A DNA stretch of 64,000 bases from Bacillus oleivorans (GTDB taxonomy: Bacteria > Bacillota > Bacilli > Bacillales > JC228). Position numbers and translations under genes: made by a program. The DNA is taken from positions 153,769 to 217,768 of the forward strand of contig NZ_OAOP01000008.1 in assembly GCF_900207585.1 (NCBI RefSeq), read 5' to 3'. Below the pieces are notes generated by a model. That model worked only from the letters and a program-made list of their open reading frames with translations, did not search any database and was not told the DNA's origin. This document shows, in pieces, positions 25,201-34,098 of this stretch (positions within the stretch are counted from its first letter, which is position 1; the number at the start of each line of letters is the position of its first letter).

Positions 25201-26565
25201 CTAAAGAATCAATATACTTGCAAGGCCAAAATAAATAAGAATACTGATCAGGTCATTAATAGTCGTGATAAAAGGACCGGACGCAACAGCAGGGTCTATT
25301 TTAAATTTGTGCATGATCAGCGGAACTAATGTGCCTGCTAAAGTAGCAACAAATAGAGATCCAGCAATCGATATTCCCACTAGTATACCTAGACCGACAT
25401 TATTTTGCCAGATTGATACCAGAATCATAACAATCAAACCACAAGTAAGACCGGTTATGAAACCTGTACCTGCTTCCCTTGCGACCAGCTTTTGTACAGT
25501 TTCTTTCTGAATTTCACCTGTTGAAATTCCTCTGACCGCAACAGCTAAGGCTTGCGTTCCAGAGTTTCCAGCCATTCCCGCAATTAGAGGAATAAAAATA
25601 GCTAATACCGCGACTTTTTCTAATGTGGCCTCAAAAATTCCAATAAGGCTGGCAGTCATCATCCCTAAAAACAGCAAGATAATCAACCAAGGCAGTCTTT
25701 TTTTCGCTGCTGCCAATGGGCTTCTGTCTAAGATGTCTACATCGGAAATCGCAGCAAACTTTGAATAATCCTCAGATGCTTCTTCTTCTAAAACGTCGAT
25801 AATATCGTCAACTGTTATAATACCCACTAATCTTTCGGTATCATCAACAACAGGCAAGGCAAGAAAATCATAGTCCTTCATCATTCGGGCTGCTTCTTCT
25901 TGGTCAGTCGAAACACTTACTGAGACAACCCGCTCATACATAATTTCTGATATCATCGTATCATCATCACTAATGATTAAATCGCGCAGTGACAAAACTC
26001 CTACTAACTTCTCATCTTGATCCACTACATAGACGTAATAAATCGTTTCTGCAGTAGGTGCTTCCTTTTTTAAAATATACATGGCCGAACGAACAGTCTG
26101 GTTTGCTTCGATTTTAATATACTCGGTCGTCATAATACTTCCGGCTGTATATTCTTCATAATGCAGCAAATCTTTAATTTCATTTGCTGCATCTTTATCC
26201 ATTATTTTCAAGAAACGTGCCACTTGATCCTTATCTAGCTCATTTAACACGTCAACTGCATCGTCGGCATACATATTTGAAAACATATCTGCAGCATAAT
26301 TCGGATCCATTTCGGAAAGGTAAACCTGAATCTGCTCTTTCTCAAGACCTACATTTTCAAAAAGCTCTGCCATTTCTTTAGGAGATAAATAATGATACAA
26401 CAGGTGTCTATCTTGTTCATCGATTTCACTGAAAAAACTAGCCTGATCATAGGGATGGAGTTCAAGAAATTCTTCTCTAAATTGTTTGACCTGATTCTCT
26501 CGAAGATACTTAATCAGACTCCGCTCGATTATTTGATTTTCTTTTTCATTCGTAAGTCCTGTCAT
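25201..26565 (-). CDS. mgtE: Magnesium transporter MgtE
   Basis: A 454-aa MgtE channel with three parts: an N-terminal Mg-sensing helical domain (DMFSNMYADDAVDVLNELDK), tandem CBS domains about residues 135-260 (AGSIMTTEYIKI, VGVLSLRDLI, VGIITVDDIIDVLEEEASED), and a five-helix pore about residues 290-454 (PLIAGMAGNSGTQALAVAVR, GNSGTQ being the ion-selectivity segment). It starts at ATG 26565. No M-box riboswitch is visible in the 290-base upstream gap. Confidence 0.96.
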   Translation of the reverse strand: MTGLTNEKENQIIERSLIKYLRENQVKQFREEFLELHPYDQASFFSEIDEQDRHLLYHYLSPKEMAELFENVGLEKEQIQVYLSEMDPNYAADMFSNMYADDAVDVLNELDKDQVARFLKIMDKDAANEIKDLLHYEEYTAGSIMTTEYIKIEANQTVRSAMYILKKEAPTAETIYYVYVVDQDEKLVGVLSLRDLIISDDDTMISEIMYERVVSVSVSTDQEEAARMMKDYDFLALPVVDDTERLVGIITVDDIIDVLEEEASEDYSKFAAISDVDILDRSPLAAAKKRLPWLIILLFLGMMTASLIGIFEATLEKVAVLAIFIPLIAGMAGNSGTQALAVAVRGISTGEIQKETVQKLVAREAGTGFITGLTCGLIVMILVSIWQNNVGLGILVGISIAGSLFVATLAGTLVPLIMHKFKIDPAVASGPFITTINDLISILIYFGLASILIL

Positions 26566-26857
26566 ACCTCTCCCCCTCCCTTAGTCTAAAATCCAAATTG
26601 CTGCATCGGAATCAATTTTTTATTGTAACAAATGTATGTTTACCTTAATAGGATTTCATTTTAAAATCACATTACAAAAGATTCCTTTGAAATTAAATAG
26701 GGAATGATATACCTATTGTTTGTAAGGTTACTGTTTTTCATTATCATGAGCTTCGGCAAATTCCATAGTGCAATTCCCTGTATTCATAAATACTAAACAC
26801 CTACCAAATGATACATAAAAATTGGATATACGTAAAATATTTATGGGAGGGTTCGTT

Positions 26858-27598
26858 TTGAACATAGATATAATCGGTGATATTCACGGTTGTTTCGATG
26901 AATTCGTCAGGCTTACTAAGAAGCTGGACTATAGCTGGGAAACAGGATTTCCTATCCATCCAAAGGGGAGAAAATTGGCATTTATTGGAGACTTAACGGA
27001 TCGGGGCCCTAACTCGCTGCAGGTTATAGAAATTGTCTATACTCTTGTTTGTGAAAAGAAAGATGCCTTTTATGTGCCAGGAAACCATTGTAACAAGCTC
27101 TATCGCTTCTTTTTAGGCAACAAAGTTCAAATAACACATGGATTAGAAACGACAGTTGCAGAATGGCAAGCTTTAGATCCAAGTAAACAAACACAAATTA
27201 AACAGAAATTTATAAAACTTTATGAGGATGCTCCTCTTTATCAAATATTAGATAACGGGAAACTCATTTTAGCTCACGCTGGTATTAAAGAGTCATTAAT
27301 TGGAAAAAACAGTGCCAAGGTAAAAACATTTGTATTATATGGAGACATTACTGGAGAAACACACGAAAACGGCAGACCGGTTCGAAAAGATTGGGCTGTC
27401 CATTATAAAGGGGAGGCTTGGATTGTTTACGGGCATACGCCTGTTAAAGAAGTGAGAAAAGTAGGTCGAACCTACAATATTGATACGGGCGCTGTCTTTG
27501 GAAATAAATTAAGCAGTCTTCGCTATCCGGATATGGAAATTGTCGATGTTGAATCCAGTATGCCCTATATAGAAGATCGGTTCCGGGCACTTGAATAA
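26858..27598 (+). CDS. prpE: Protein phosphatase / diadenosine tetraphosphatase PrpE
   Basis: A 246-aa PPP-superfamily enzyme with the metal motifs GDIHGC near residue 7, GDLTDRGP near 44 and PGNHCNKL, then LAHAGI and YGHTP. B. subtilis PrpE hydrolyses Ap4A and phosphotyrosine and affects spore germination. The start is TTG 26858 behind GGAGGGTTCGTT; the frame is open to 26822 but that start lacks a ribosome site. It is divergent from mgtE, while yjbO converges on it from the other side. Confidence 0.9.
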   Translation: MNIDIIGDIHGCFDEFVRLTKKLDYSWETGFPIHPKGRKLAFIGDLTDRGPNSLQVIEIVYTLVCEKKDAFYVPGNHCNKLYRFFLGNKVQITHGLETTVAEWQALDPSKQTQIKQKFIKLYEDAPLYQILDNGKLILAHAGIKESLIGKNSAKVKTFVLYGDITGETHENGRPVRKDWAVHYKGEAWIVYGHTPVKEVRKVGRTYNIDTGAVFGNKLSSLRYPDMEIVDVESSMPYIEDRFRALE

Positions 27599-27624
27599 AA
27601 CATCTGTTAGAGAAACTCATAAAT

Positions 27625-27854
27625 TGGGGCTGTCCAGAAAGGTCTAGTAACTGACTTTTTAGTAGCCCATTTAATTTTGTTTTTTTTTAAAGTTGTGTTG
27701 AACTTGCCTGTTGATTTGCGCTTCAGGCGATCCGCCTTCCGCTCCAATCAACATAGTTACAACATTAGCAATAGGTAAAATATTTAAGCAGGTAGAGAAA
27801 AACAACTCATTTTTCTCCACCTGCTTTATTTTAGAGACGTATCGGACAGTCTCA
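27625..27854. repeat. Possible degenerate MITE-like element after prpE
   Basis: The gap between convergent prpE and yjbO starts with GGGGCTGTCC (near 27625) and ends with GGACAGTCTC (near 27843), a loose inverted pair. It contains a longer internal hairpin, GCAGGTAGAGAAAAA / TTTTTCTCCACCTGC (27788-27823), that may terminate one or both genes. No ORF was found. Confidence 0.3.
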
Positions 27855-28751
27855 TCGTTTGTTCTGATTAAGTAATGTTTTGATATCCGCTGGCAGCTCT
27901 GAGTGAAATGTTTTCACTTCTCCAGTTACTGGATGTATAAATGAAAGTTCTACACAGTGAAGGGCCTGTCTTTTCATCCATTTTAAACTTCCGCCATAAA
28001 GGTCATCACCGACAAGCGGATGACCGATATACGACAAATGCACCCGAATTTGGTGGGTTCTGCCCGTTCTCAGCTTAACTGCAGTATGCGCAAAATCCTG
28101 ATATTGCCTGATTAATGAAATTTCAGTTTCTGCATATTGTCCATCTTCAGTTACTTTCCGTTCAATAATACTATCTTCTTTGCGGCCAATCGGAGCAATA
28201 ATGGTTTGATTGGCTTGCTTTAGTACTCCTTCTGCCAGTGCCTCGTATTTGCGTTTTAATGTCTTTACTTTTTGTTGTAAAGTAAGCAAATAATGAATAT
28301 AGCGATGCTTAGCAACAAGAAGCAGACCTGATGTGTCACGGTCTAACCTTGTAACAATATGAACAGCCGATTCGATTTGCTTTTCTTGATAGTAATTGAG
28401 CAGTCCGTTTGCAATTGCGTGAGTTGGCTGCTCACGGGAAGGGATTGTTAAAATCCCGGGAGGTTTATTTACTACTAATACACTTTCATCTTCATAGACA
28501 ATGTCTAGCGGAACTGGATCTTTCGTCAGAGATTCACTTGGCACCTCTGCTGGAAACTGAATGGAAACAAGATCATTTTCCTTTAAGATATATCTGACAT
28601 TCACTTCTTTGCGATTGACCTCGATTTTACCACCCTCGAACTTTATGGCAGTCAATGTTCTCCGGGAAATTTCTTTTGCATATAGAAACTCCCGTAACAC
28701 TTGACCTTCCTCATTTTTTTGAACGATCCATCTAAGCTGAAATGGTGCCAT
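27852..28751 (-). CDS. yjbO: RluA-family RNA pseudouridine synthase YjbO
   Basis: A 299-aa RluA/RluD-type enzyme. An S4-like N-terminus (RTLTAIKFEGGKIEVNRKEV) is followed by the catalytic HRLD-type motif VTRLDRDTSGLLLVAKH (Asp nucleophile) near residue 141, and by LRTGRTHQIRVHLSYIGHPL. It converts specific uridines of rRNA or tRNA to pseudouridine; the site is not known. It starts at ATG 28751. It is last of the yjbM-nadF-yjbO group. Confidence 0.93.
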   Translation of the reverse strand: MAPFQLRWIVQKNEEGQVLREFLYAKEISRRTLTAIKFEGGKIEVNRKEVNVRYILKENDLVSIQFPAEVPSESLTKDPVPLDIVYEDESVLVVNKPPGILTIPSREQPTHAIANGLLNYYQEKQIESAVHIVTRLDRDTSGLLLVAKHRYIHYLLTLQQKVKTLKRKYEALAEGVLKQANQTIIAPIGRKEDSIIERKVTEDGQYAETEISLIRQYQDFAHTAVKLRTGRTHQIRVHLSYIGHPLVGDDLYGGSLKWMKRQALHCVELSFIHPVTGEVKTFHSELPADIKTLLNQNKR

Positions 28752-28821
28752 AACTTATTGCTCCCTTACTATCATGTCAAAAATAGAGTTTTAAAAGCGA
28801 CCTGCGCGGGTGCAGTATAAA

Positions 28822-29622
28822 TTACTCTTCCCCGATAAAGGAATCATGGACCCGCTTCCAGAAAGGAAAAGGCCGGAATCTGGCAAACCGTACTTTTTGA
28901 TCAGCTACCCTAAATTGAATCGATTTAACGTCCTTATGCAATAAAGTTAAATGATCAACCGTTATATGAAAGTCAGGAGAATTCACGGGCTTAAGCACGC
29001 AAGTATGATGAGAAGGCAAAATTAATGGCGATCCGATCGTCCGGAATACCCTATTATTAATCGATGCCATCTCTGCAATTTGTATTGCAGGCAAGGACGG
29101 ATGGATAATAGCTCCACCAAGCGCTTTATTATAAGCTGTACTTCCAGATGGGGTCGAGACGCATAAACCGTCCCCTCTAAAGCGTTCAAAATGCTGCCCT
29201 CTAATTTCAACATCGATTACAAAGGTTGCATCTACACTTTTAACGGTCGATTCATTTAGCGCTAAATAAGTAGTTTCCTTGCCGCCATGCTGATAGCGGA
29301 TTAAGACCTCCAGCAATGGATATTCGATTGTTTGGTATGGCGTTTTCGCAATCGCAATCACAAGCTTTTCTAATTCATCTGGTGTCCAGTCCGCATAAAA
29401 CCCTAAATGTCCCGTATGTACTCCAACAAAGGCTGTTTTATCCAGGCGCCGGCTGTATCTGTGAAAGGCATAAAGAAGAGTCCCATCACCGCCGACAGAA
29501 ATTACAATGTCAGGCTGGTCTTCATCATAAATAAGATCAAAATCAGATAAATAAGTGCGAATTTTATGGGTTAATACGTTGGATTTCGAATCCCCTTTGG
29601 ACGTAATAGCAAATTTTTTCAT
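28822..29622 (-). CDS. nadF: NAD kinase
   Basis: A 266-aa ATP-NAD kinase that makes NADP+. The [13 protein letters not shown] motif lies near residue 43, [20 protein letters not shown] around 122, and [20 protein letters not shown] near 148. It begins at ATG 29622, four bases after the yjbM stop, so the pair is cotranslated. It corresponds to nadF/ppnKA of B. subtilis. Confidence 0.96.
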   Translation of the reverse strand: MKKFAITSKGDSKSNVLTHKIRTYLSDFDLIYDEDQPDIVISVGGDGTLLYAFHRYSRRLDKTAFVGVHTGHLGFYADWTPDELEKLVIAIAKTPYQTIEYPLLEVLIRYQHGGKETTYLALNESTVKSVDATFVIDVEIRGQHFERFRGDGLCVSTPSGSTAYNKALGGAIIHPSLPAIQIAEMASINNRVFRTIGSPLILPSHHTCVLKPVNSPDFHITVDHLTLLHKDVKSIQFRVADQKVRFARFRPFPFWKRVHDSFIGEE

Positions 29623-29626
29623 TCAT

Positions 29627-30274
29627 TCATCCATCCCTACGATCAGTTTTATTCTGATTTTCCTTTTTTCTCGAAAAAAAGGCTTGGGCGTCTTGAATTT
29701 CTCCTCGGATTTGTGACATTTCTTCATCTAGTAAAAAGGCTGCCTCTGCTGCACGCTGCAATCTTACCTTAATGTCCTCTGGGAACTGACCTTTGTACTT
29801 GTAATTCAAGGAATGTTCAATGGTTGCCCAAAAATTCATAGCAAGAGTACGTATTTGAATTTCAACCAATATTTTTTTTTCACCATGTATCGTTTGAACC
29901 GGATACCTGATTACCACATGATAGGAGCGGTACCCGCTTGATTTCTTATGCGATATATAGTCCCTTTCCTCGACTATCTCAAAGTCATTTCTCATTTTTA
30001 AAAGTTTAACAACCCGATTAATATCGTCAACAAATTGACACATCACTCTTAGACCTGCGATATCTTGCATCTCTTCTTCAAGCCGATCTAATGGAATTCC
30101 TTTCTGTAAGGCCTTATCAAGGATACTTGCAATCGGCTTCACCCGTCCGGTAACAAATTCTATCGGAGAAAAGGATGAGTCCTGTTCAAATTGTGCACGA
30201 ATCCCTTTTAACTTAATCTTTAGTTCATCAACCGCTTGCTTGTAAGGCGAGAGAAACAAATCCCAATGGTTCAA
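29627..30274 (-). CDS. yjbM: Small alarmone synthetase YjbM (RelQ-type GTP pyrophosphokinase)
   Basis: A 215-aa single-domain (p)ppGpp synthetase. It has SPIEFVTGRVKPIASILDKA, the EEEMQDIAGLRVMCQFVDDI stretch, KSSGYRSYHVVIRYP (nucleotide-binding region) and VEIQIRTLAMNFWATIEHSL, and lacks the HD hydrolase domain. It matches B. subtilis YjbM/SasB (RelQ group), an allosteric tetramer. The start is TTG 30274 behind GGAGGGGAAAGCA; the longer GTG frame includes the ribosome site. Divergent from yjbK. Confidence 0.94.
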   Translation of the reverse strand: MNHWDLFLSPYKQAVDELKIKLKGIRAQFEQDSSFSPIEFVTGRVKPIASILDKALQKGIPLDRLEEEMQDIAGLRVMCQFVDDINRVVKLLKMRNDFEIVEERDYISHKKSSGYRSYHVVIRYPVQTIHGEKKILVEIQIRTLAMNFWATIEHSLNYKYKGQFPEDIKVRLQRAAEAAFLLDEEMSQIRGEIQDAQAFFSRKKENQNKTDRRDG

Positions 30275-30505
30275 TGCTTTCCCCTCCACAGATTACCGAA
30301 AAATAAGGCTAACATTCTATTTCATAAGAAAGTTATGATTTTATCCTCTTTAGCATCTTTTATTTTATCATACGATATCTGCACATGGGAAAAGTCGAAT
30401 CACTGCATTCGATAATTTTTACATTTTCCTGACGAATCCCTTTGTTCTCTGCGCCCAAACAAGATACAATAACAGTAGACATTCAGAAAGGAGTGAGCAA
30501 ATCGA

Positions 30506-31111
30506 TTGACACAACAAATAGAAATTGAGTTTAAAAATATGCTCACTAAATCAGATTTTCATAAACTAATAAAGGAATTTAATCTCGGTAACGAAAATTT
30601 TAATAAACAAGTTAATTTTTATTTTGATACATACAATTTTGTGTTGAAACAGCACAATGCAGCTCTCAGAATTCGCGAAAAGAATGGTCAATATGAGCTA
30701 ACCCTAAAGGAGCCATTAGGTCAGGGGCTTTTAGAAACAACAGATGTACTGGAACCTTGCATAGCTGAAGATCTCATAAACGGGAGGAATATCATTCCTG
30801 ATGGGGATGTATGCATCCAACTGCAAAAGTATCCGCTTCAGCCTGAAAAAATCCGATTATTCGGATCATTAGAAACTGAACGGGCTGAGATTAACTATGA
30901 ATCGGGATTACTAGTCTTTGATAAAAGCAGTTACTTCGGTAAAGAGGATTATGAGATCGAATATGAAGTAACAGATATTGATGCTGGCAAAGCATCCTTT
31001 CTTTCTTTACTAAACCGATACGACATACCAATAATACCCGCTGAAAATAAAATAATCCGATTTTATAAAGAAAAACAAAAGCATACTGAAAAGAGGATTG
31101 AAACGGAATGA
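30506..31111 (+). CDS. yjbK: CYTH-domain phosphatase-like protein YjbK
   Basis: A 201-aa CYTH/triphosphate tunnel enzyme. It has the N-terminal acidic motif QIEIEFKN (ExExK), alternating charged beta strands ([19 protein letters not shown]), and [20 protein letters not shown] near the C-terminus. Family members bind triphosphates with Mg or Mn. It starts at TTG 30506 behind AAAGGAG. The stop overlaps the cwlQ ATG as ATGA. Confidence 0.9.
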   Translation: MTQQIEIEFKNMLTKSDFHKLIKEFNLGNENFNKQVNFYFDTYNFVLKQHNAALRIREKNGQYELTLKEPLGQGLLETTDVLEPCIAEDLINGRNIIPDGDVCIQLQKYPLQPEKIRLFGSLETERAEINYESGLLVFDKSSYFGKEDYEIEYEVTDIDAGKASFLSLLNRYDIPIIPAENKIIRFYKEKQKHTEKRIETE

Positions 31112-31710
31112 AGGTCCAGGATATTAAAGCAATAATGGAAATACAAGCTCTGCAAGCATTACAAGGAAAAGAATCAGCCGTAAATTCATCGCAAATCTTT
31201 CAAACATTACTAGTTGCGTCCCTAAACGAATCAGCAGAAGTAAATCCATCAAAAAGTGTGGCAGATGGTTTAAATGGAATTGCTTCAGGAAGAAGTGTTT
31301 CAGATTCCAATGTTCAAGGCACTGAAAACATAAATGACATCATTCATATGGCAGCTGACCAATATAATATTCCAACTGAGCTGATTCATGCAGTAATCCA
31401 GCATGAATCCAACTATGACCCCTCTGCTACCAGCAGAGCAGGTGCCAAGGGTCTGATGCAATTAATGCCACAGACCGCTAAAAGTGTAGGAGTCACTGAT
31501 ATTTATGATCCTATGCAGAACATCTTAGGAGGAACCAAGTATTTAAAATCCATGCTTAATAAATATGACGGTGATATCCAATTAGCACTTGCTGCCTATA
31601 ATGCGGGACCGGGTAATGTTGATCGGTATGGCGGGATTCCCCCGTTTAGCGAAACCCAAACCTACGTAAAAAAAGTTTTGGCTACTTATAATGAACTAAT
31701 CTCCGTTTGA
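31108..31710 (+). CDS. cwlQ: Lytic transglycosylase CwlQ (YjbJ-like)
   Basis: A 200-aa protein with a C-terminal SLT (lysozyme-like) domain: [20 protein letters not shown] (catalytic Glu in HES), [35 protein letters not shown] and NAGPGNV. B. subtilis CwlQ is a bifunctional muramidase/lytic transglycosylase. There is no classical signal peptide in the first 90 residues, as in that homologue. It overlaps yjbK by four bases and ends at a clear terminator. Confidence 0.88.
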   Translation: MKVQDIKAIMEIQALQALQGKESAVNSSQIFQTLLVASLNESAEVNPSKSVADGLNGIASGRSVSDSNVQGTENINDIIHMAADQYNIPTELIHAVIQHESNYDPSATSRAGAKGLMQLMPQTAKSVGVTDIYDPMQNILGGTKYLKSMLNKYDGDIQLALAAYNAGPGNVDRYGGIPPFSETQTYVKKVLATYNELISV

Positions 31711-31736
31711 AGAGACCTTATTTGAGGTCTCTTTTT
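31711..31736 (+). terminator. Terminator of yjbK-cwlQ
   Basis: AGAGACC-ttatttga-GGTCTCTTTTT directly after the cwlQ stop. Confidence 0.92.
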
Positions 31737-31917
31737 AAATACTCTGTCCGCTAATTGATCGCGCCCCTTTCAAGCCAAAGTCTGGAAAGTTAATCGCTCA
31801 GAACCTCCATTATTTAACAAAAGCTGCCATTCCCCAATGAAAACTGGTTTCCTCCATCATTCCATAAGCTATTTGTTTGTTTTATCCCATTCTCGCTGTT
31901 AAAATATCAACATAATA

Positions 31918-32185
31918 AGAAAAGCGCAAGCGCCCGTTTAGCGGCGTATGGAGTTTACTTTCGCCGCAGTGAGATAAAGGAAACACGGTGACCGTCAGGG
32001 AGACGATGTTGACTTATCGACCGGAGGTGAGGGAAACCTAAAAGCGAACCGCCTCGAACAGGCCCGACAACGCTTGCGCCTCCGACAAAGAAGCGTTCTT
32101 TGCTTCTGTAGGAGGAGGTGAAGCGTTCGAGGGCCTAGGCGGTGCAGCTGGATAAGTCCAATAGGCGCTGGGCGCTTACGCTAGA
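31918..32185. repeat. Large structured intergenic repeat element (about 270 bp)
   Basis: The element is GC-richer than its surroundings and has outer inverted ends AAGCGCAAGCGCC (near 31920) and GGCGCTGGGCGCTT (near 32165). Nested pairs include CCGCCTCGAACAGGCCC with GGGCCTAGGCGG and AGCGGCG with CGCCGC. It contains no credible gene; an open frame runs through it into yjbI but lacks a ribosome site. Such GCGCAAGCGCC-type elements occur in many Bacillus intergenic regions, from memory. It fills most of the 500-base gap between cwlQ and yjbI. Confidence 0.7.
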
Positions 32186-32210
32186 CACATTTAGAAAAGG
32201 AGCTATACGA

Positions 32211-32621
32211 ATGATTGGGAACAGACAACCCCCCTACGAAATTATTGGTAAAGAAAAGCTGTCGGATCTTATTGATGCCTTTTACCGACGTGTTCACAAT
32301 CATCCGGACTTATCTCCCATTTTTCCAGATGATTTAACGGAAACAGCACGTAAACAAAAGCAGTTTCAGACTCAATACCTTGGTGGTCCTAATCTTTATA
32401 CCGAAGAGCATGGTCATCCGATGATGAGAGCCAGACACTTGCCTTTTCCGATTACCCCAAAACGGGCAAAGGCTTGGCTTTCCTGCATGAGCGAAGCCAT
32501 GGATGAAGTCGGTTTAGACGGACCTGTACGCGAAGAATACTTTTCTCGTCTTGTTTTAACTGCGAATCATATGATTAATACACCAGATTCTGATGAACGT
32601 GGTGATCTCGATGATGAATAA
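32211..32621 (+). CDS. yjbI: Truncated hemoglobin YjbI (group II)
   Basis: A 136-aa 2/2 globin with [20 protein letters not shown], then [20 protein letters not shown] and [19 protein letters not shown]. The proximal histidine is in the MRARHLPF region and Trp-G8 in AKAW. In B. subtilis YjbI functions near YjbH and can act as a protein oxidant or peroxidase. The start is ATG 32211 behind AAAAGGAGC; longer frames run into the repeat element. Its end overlaps yjbH. Confidence 0.93.
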   Translation: MIGNRQPPYEIIGKEKLSDLIDAFYRRVHNHPDLSPIFPDDLTETARKQKQFQTQYLGGPNLYTEEHGHPMMRARHLPFPITPKRAKAWLSCMSEAMDEVGLDGPVREEYFSRLVLTANHMINTPDSDERGDLDDE

Positions 32622-33489
32622 TCCATTTCAAAATCCGATAGTCTCGCCATGCCAAGGGCTTGAGAAGAAACCTGTTGAAATCTATGTGTTTATTGATCCG
32701 CTTTGTCCTGAGTGCTGGGGATTAGAGCCTATCTTAAAGAAACTGCAAATAGAATATGGACATTATTTTACTCTAAGGCATGTTTTAAGCGGAAAATTAG
32801 CTACGCTTAATAGCGGACTCCGGAAAAAGCCCGAAAATATTGCGCAAGCCTGGGAAAAAACGGCAAGCCGCTCTGGAATGTCTTGTGATGGAAGCCTATG
32901 GTTCGATGATCCGATTTCAAAACCCAGCCTCCCTTCTGTAGCGATAAAAGCGGCAGAATTACAGGGCAAAAAAAGAGGCACTAGGTTTTTGCGTAAACTT
33001 CAAGAAAATCTCTTTTTACAAAAACGCAATATTTCTAATCTGGATGTTCTCATTGAATGTGCCAAATCTGTAGGGATTGATCTGGAGTTATTCCAGCAGG
33101 ATATCCACTCAGAGAGTGCGGCTCATGCATTCCAATGCGATTTGAGGATTACCTCTGAAATGGAAGTAACGGAAATCCCGACTCTTGTTTTCTTTAATCA
33201 AAAAACAGATGAAGAAGGAATCAAAGTAACCGGACACTATCCGTATGAGGTATATAAAGAGGTATTGTTCGAAATGTTAAATAAGCATCCAGATCCATTT
33301 CCGCCGCCACCGCTTGAATCCTTTCTCCGTTTCTTTCAATTAGTAGCAACGAAGGAAATTTCCGTTGTTTATAATTTGTCTGAAGCGCAGGTCGAACATG
33401 AAATGAAAAAATTGATGTTAAAGCAAAAAGTTGAAAAAATTCCTGCAAAGTATGGAACATTTTGGCGATATAAAGATTTCTTTATCTAA
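32611..33489 (+). CDS. spxH: ClpXP adaptor SpxH (YjbH)
   Basis: A 292-aa DsbA-like protein that delivers Spx to ClpXP for degradation. It has the N-terminal [19 protein letters not shown] with a CxxC pair (CPEC), helical middle ([19 protein letters not shown]) and [11 protein letters not shown] cis-Pro-type loop. The first plausible ATG is 32611, after GGTGATCTCG, inside the end of yjbI (11-base overlap). Its target Spx is encoded at 38.4 kb and its partner-type adaptor MecA at 37.4 kb. Confidence 0.93.
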   Translation: MMNNPFQNPIVSPCQGLEKKPVEIYVFIDPLCPECWGLEPILKKLQIEYGHYFTLRHVLSGKLATLNSGLRKKPENIAQAWEKTASRSGMSCDGSLWFDDPISKPSLPSVAIKAAELQGKKRGTRFLRKLQENLFLQKRNISNLDVLIECAKSVGIDLELFQQDIHSESAAHAFQCDLRITSEMEVTEIPTLVFFNQKTDEEGIKVTGHYPYEVYKEVLFEMLNKHPDPFPPPPLESFLRFFQLVATKEISVVYNLSEAQVEHEMKKLMLKQKVEKIPAKYGTFWRYKDFFI

Positions 33490-33587
33490 AATAGAACAAA
33501 AAATTCCTTTATGGCCCCGCTTGTCCCAGTAATAGAACTTATATTTCATTCTTACTTTCGAACTTTTTATAGCTAAATTGTATAGAA

Positions 33588-33621
33588 GAAAAGACCCTTT
33601 GCATTATGCAAAGGGTCTTTT
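33588..33621 (+). terminator. Terminator after yjbI-spxH
   Basis: GAAAAGACCCTTTGCAT-T-ATGCAAAGGGTCTTTTC is a near-perfect 17-bp palindrome about 100 bases past the spxH stop. It would work in either direction. Confidence 0.8.
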
Positions 33622-33880
33622 CAAACGAACAAAGGGGATGGGAGAAATTTTTCACGGTCAAACAAAGGGGTATGTGTTTGCTTGTGATTAACTTCACATT
33701 AATTACTATATCATGGTAAAGGATTACAGGCAAGTAGTCCGTTCATTGTTTCACAAATTTGTCAAAATTAAAGATATTTGATTATTGTACTAAATGACTC
33801 ATTAGAATTTATGTATTCAGTAAAGAGAACAAGCATAGAGTAGAATTAAGAACACCAAGGATGGGAGGATAAGTGCAACT

Positions 33881-34060
33881 ATGCTAGCCAAATTTCCAAT
33901 CATTATTATGTTCCTCATTTTTATTTTCGCGTTCTTTCTGCAAATCCTGGGAATGCTTCATGTGGTCCCCCTTTATATTAGCTCACCTATACTTTTTATT
34001 GCCATTTTGATTATTATTTCGTATTTAAACGAGCGTAAAAAATTTAAAGGATACCGTTGA
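33881..34060 (+). CDS. 59-aa membrane protein
   Basis: ATG 33881 follows GGGAGGATAAGTGCAACT and the frame runs 59 codons. The product has two hydrophobic helices (IIIMFLIFIFAFFLQILGML and SSPILFIAILIIISYL) and a basic tail (NERKKFKGYR). It lies between spxH and the convergent pepF and shares the terminator at 34064. Not recognised; function unknown. About 390 bases upstream contain only a terminator and presumably its promoter. Confidence 0.7.
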   Translation: MLAKFPIIIMFLIFIFAFFLQILGMLHVVPLYISSPILFIAILIIISYLNERKKFKGYR

Positions 34061-34063
34061 AAA

Positions 34064-34090
34064 GGGTCTGACCTATTAATTGTCAGACCC
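34064..34090. terminator. Bidirectional terminator between the 59-aa gene and pepF
   Basis: GGGTCTGAC / GTCAGACCC with a 9-base loop, flanked by A's and T's, between convergent stops. Confidence 0.85.
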
Positions 34091-34098
34091 TCCATTAA

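Noticed and set aside
26566..26857. M-box magnesium riboswitch before mgtE
   Set aside because: No M-box conserved segments or strong terminator hairpin could be found in the gap.
32142..32210. Upstream extension of YjbI (23 codons)
   Set aside because: The extension is read from the structured repeat and lacks a ribosome site; AAAAGGAGC before ATG 32211 is clear.
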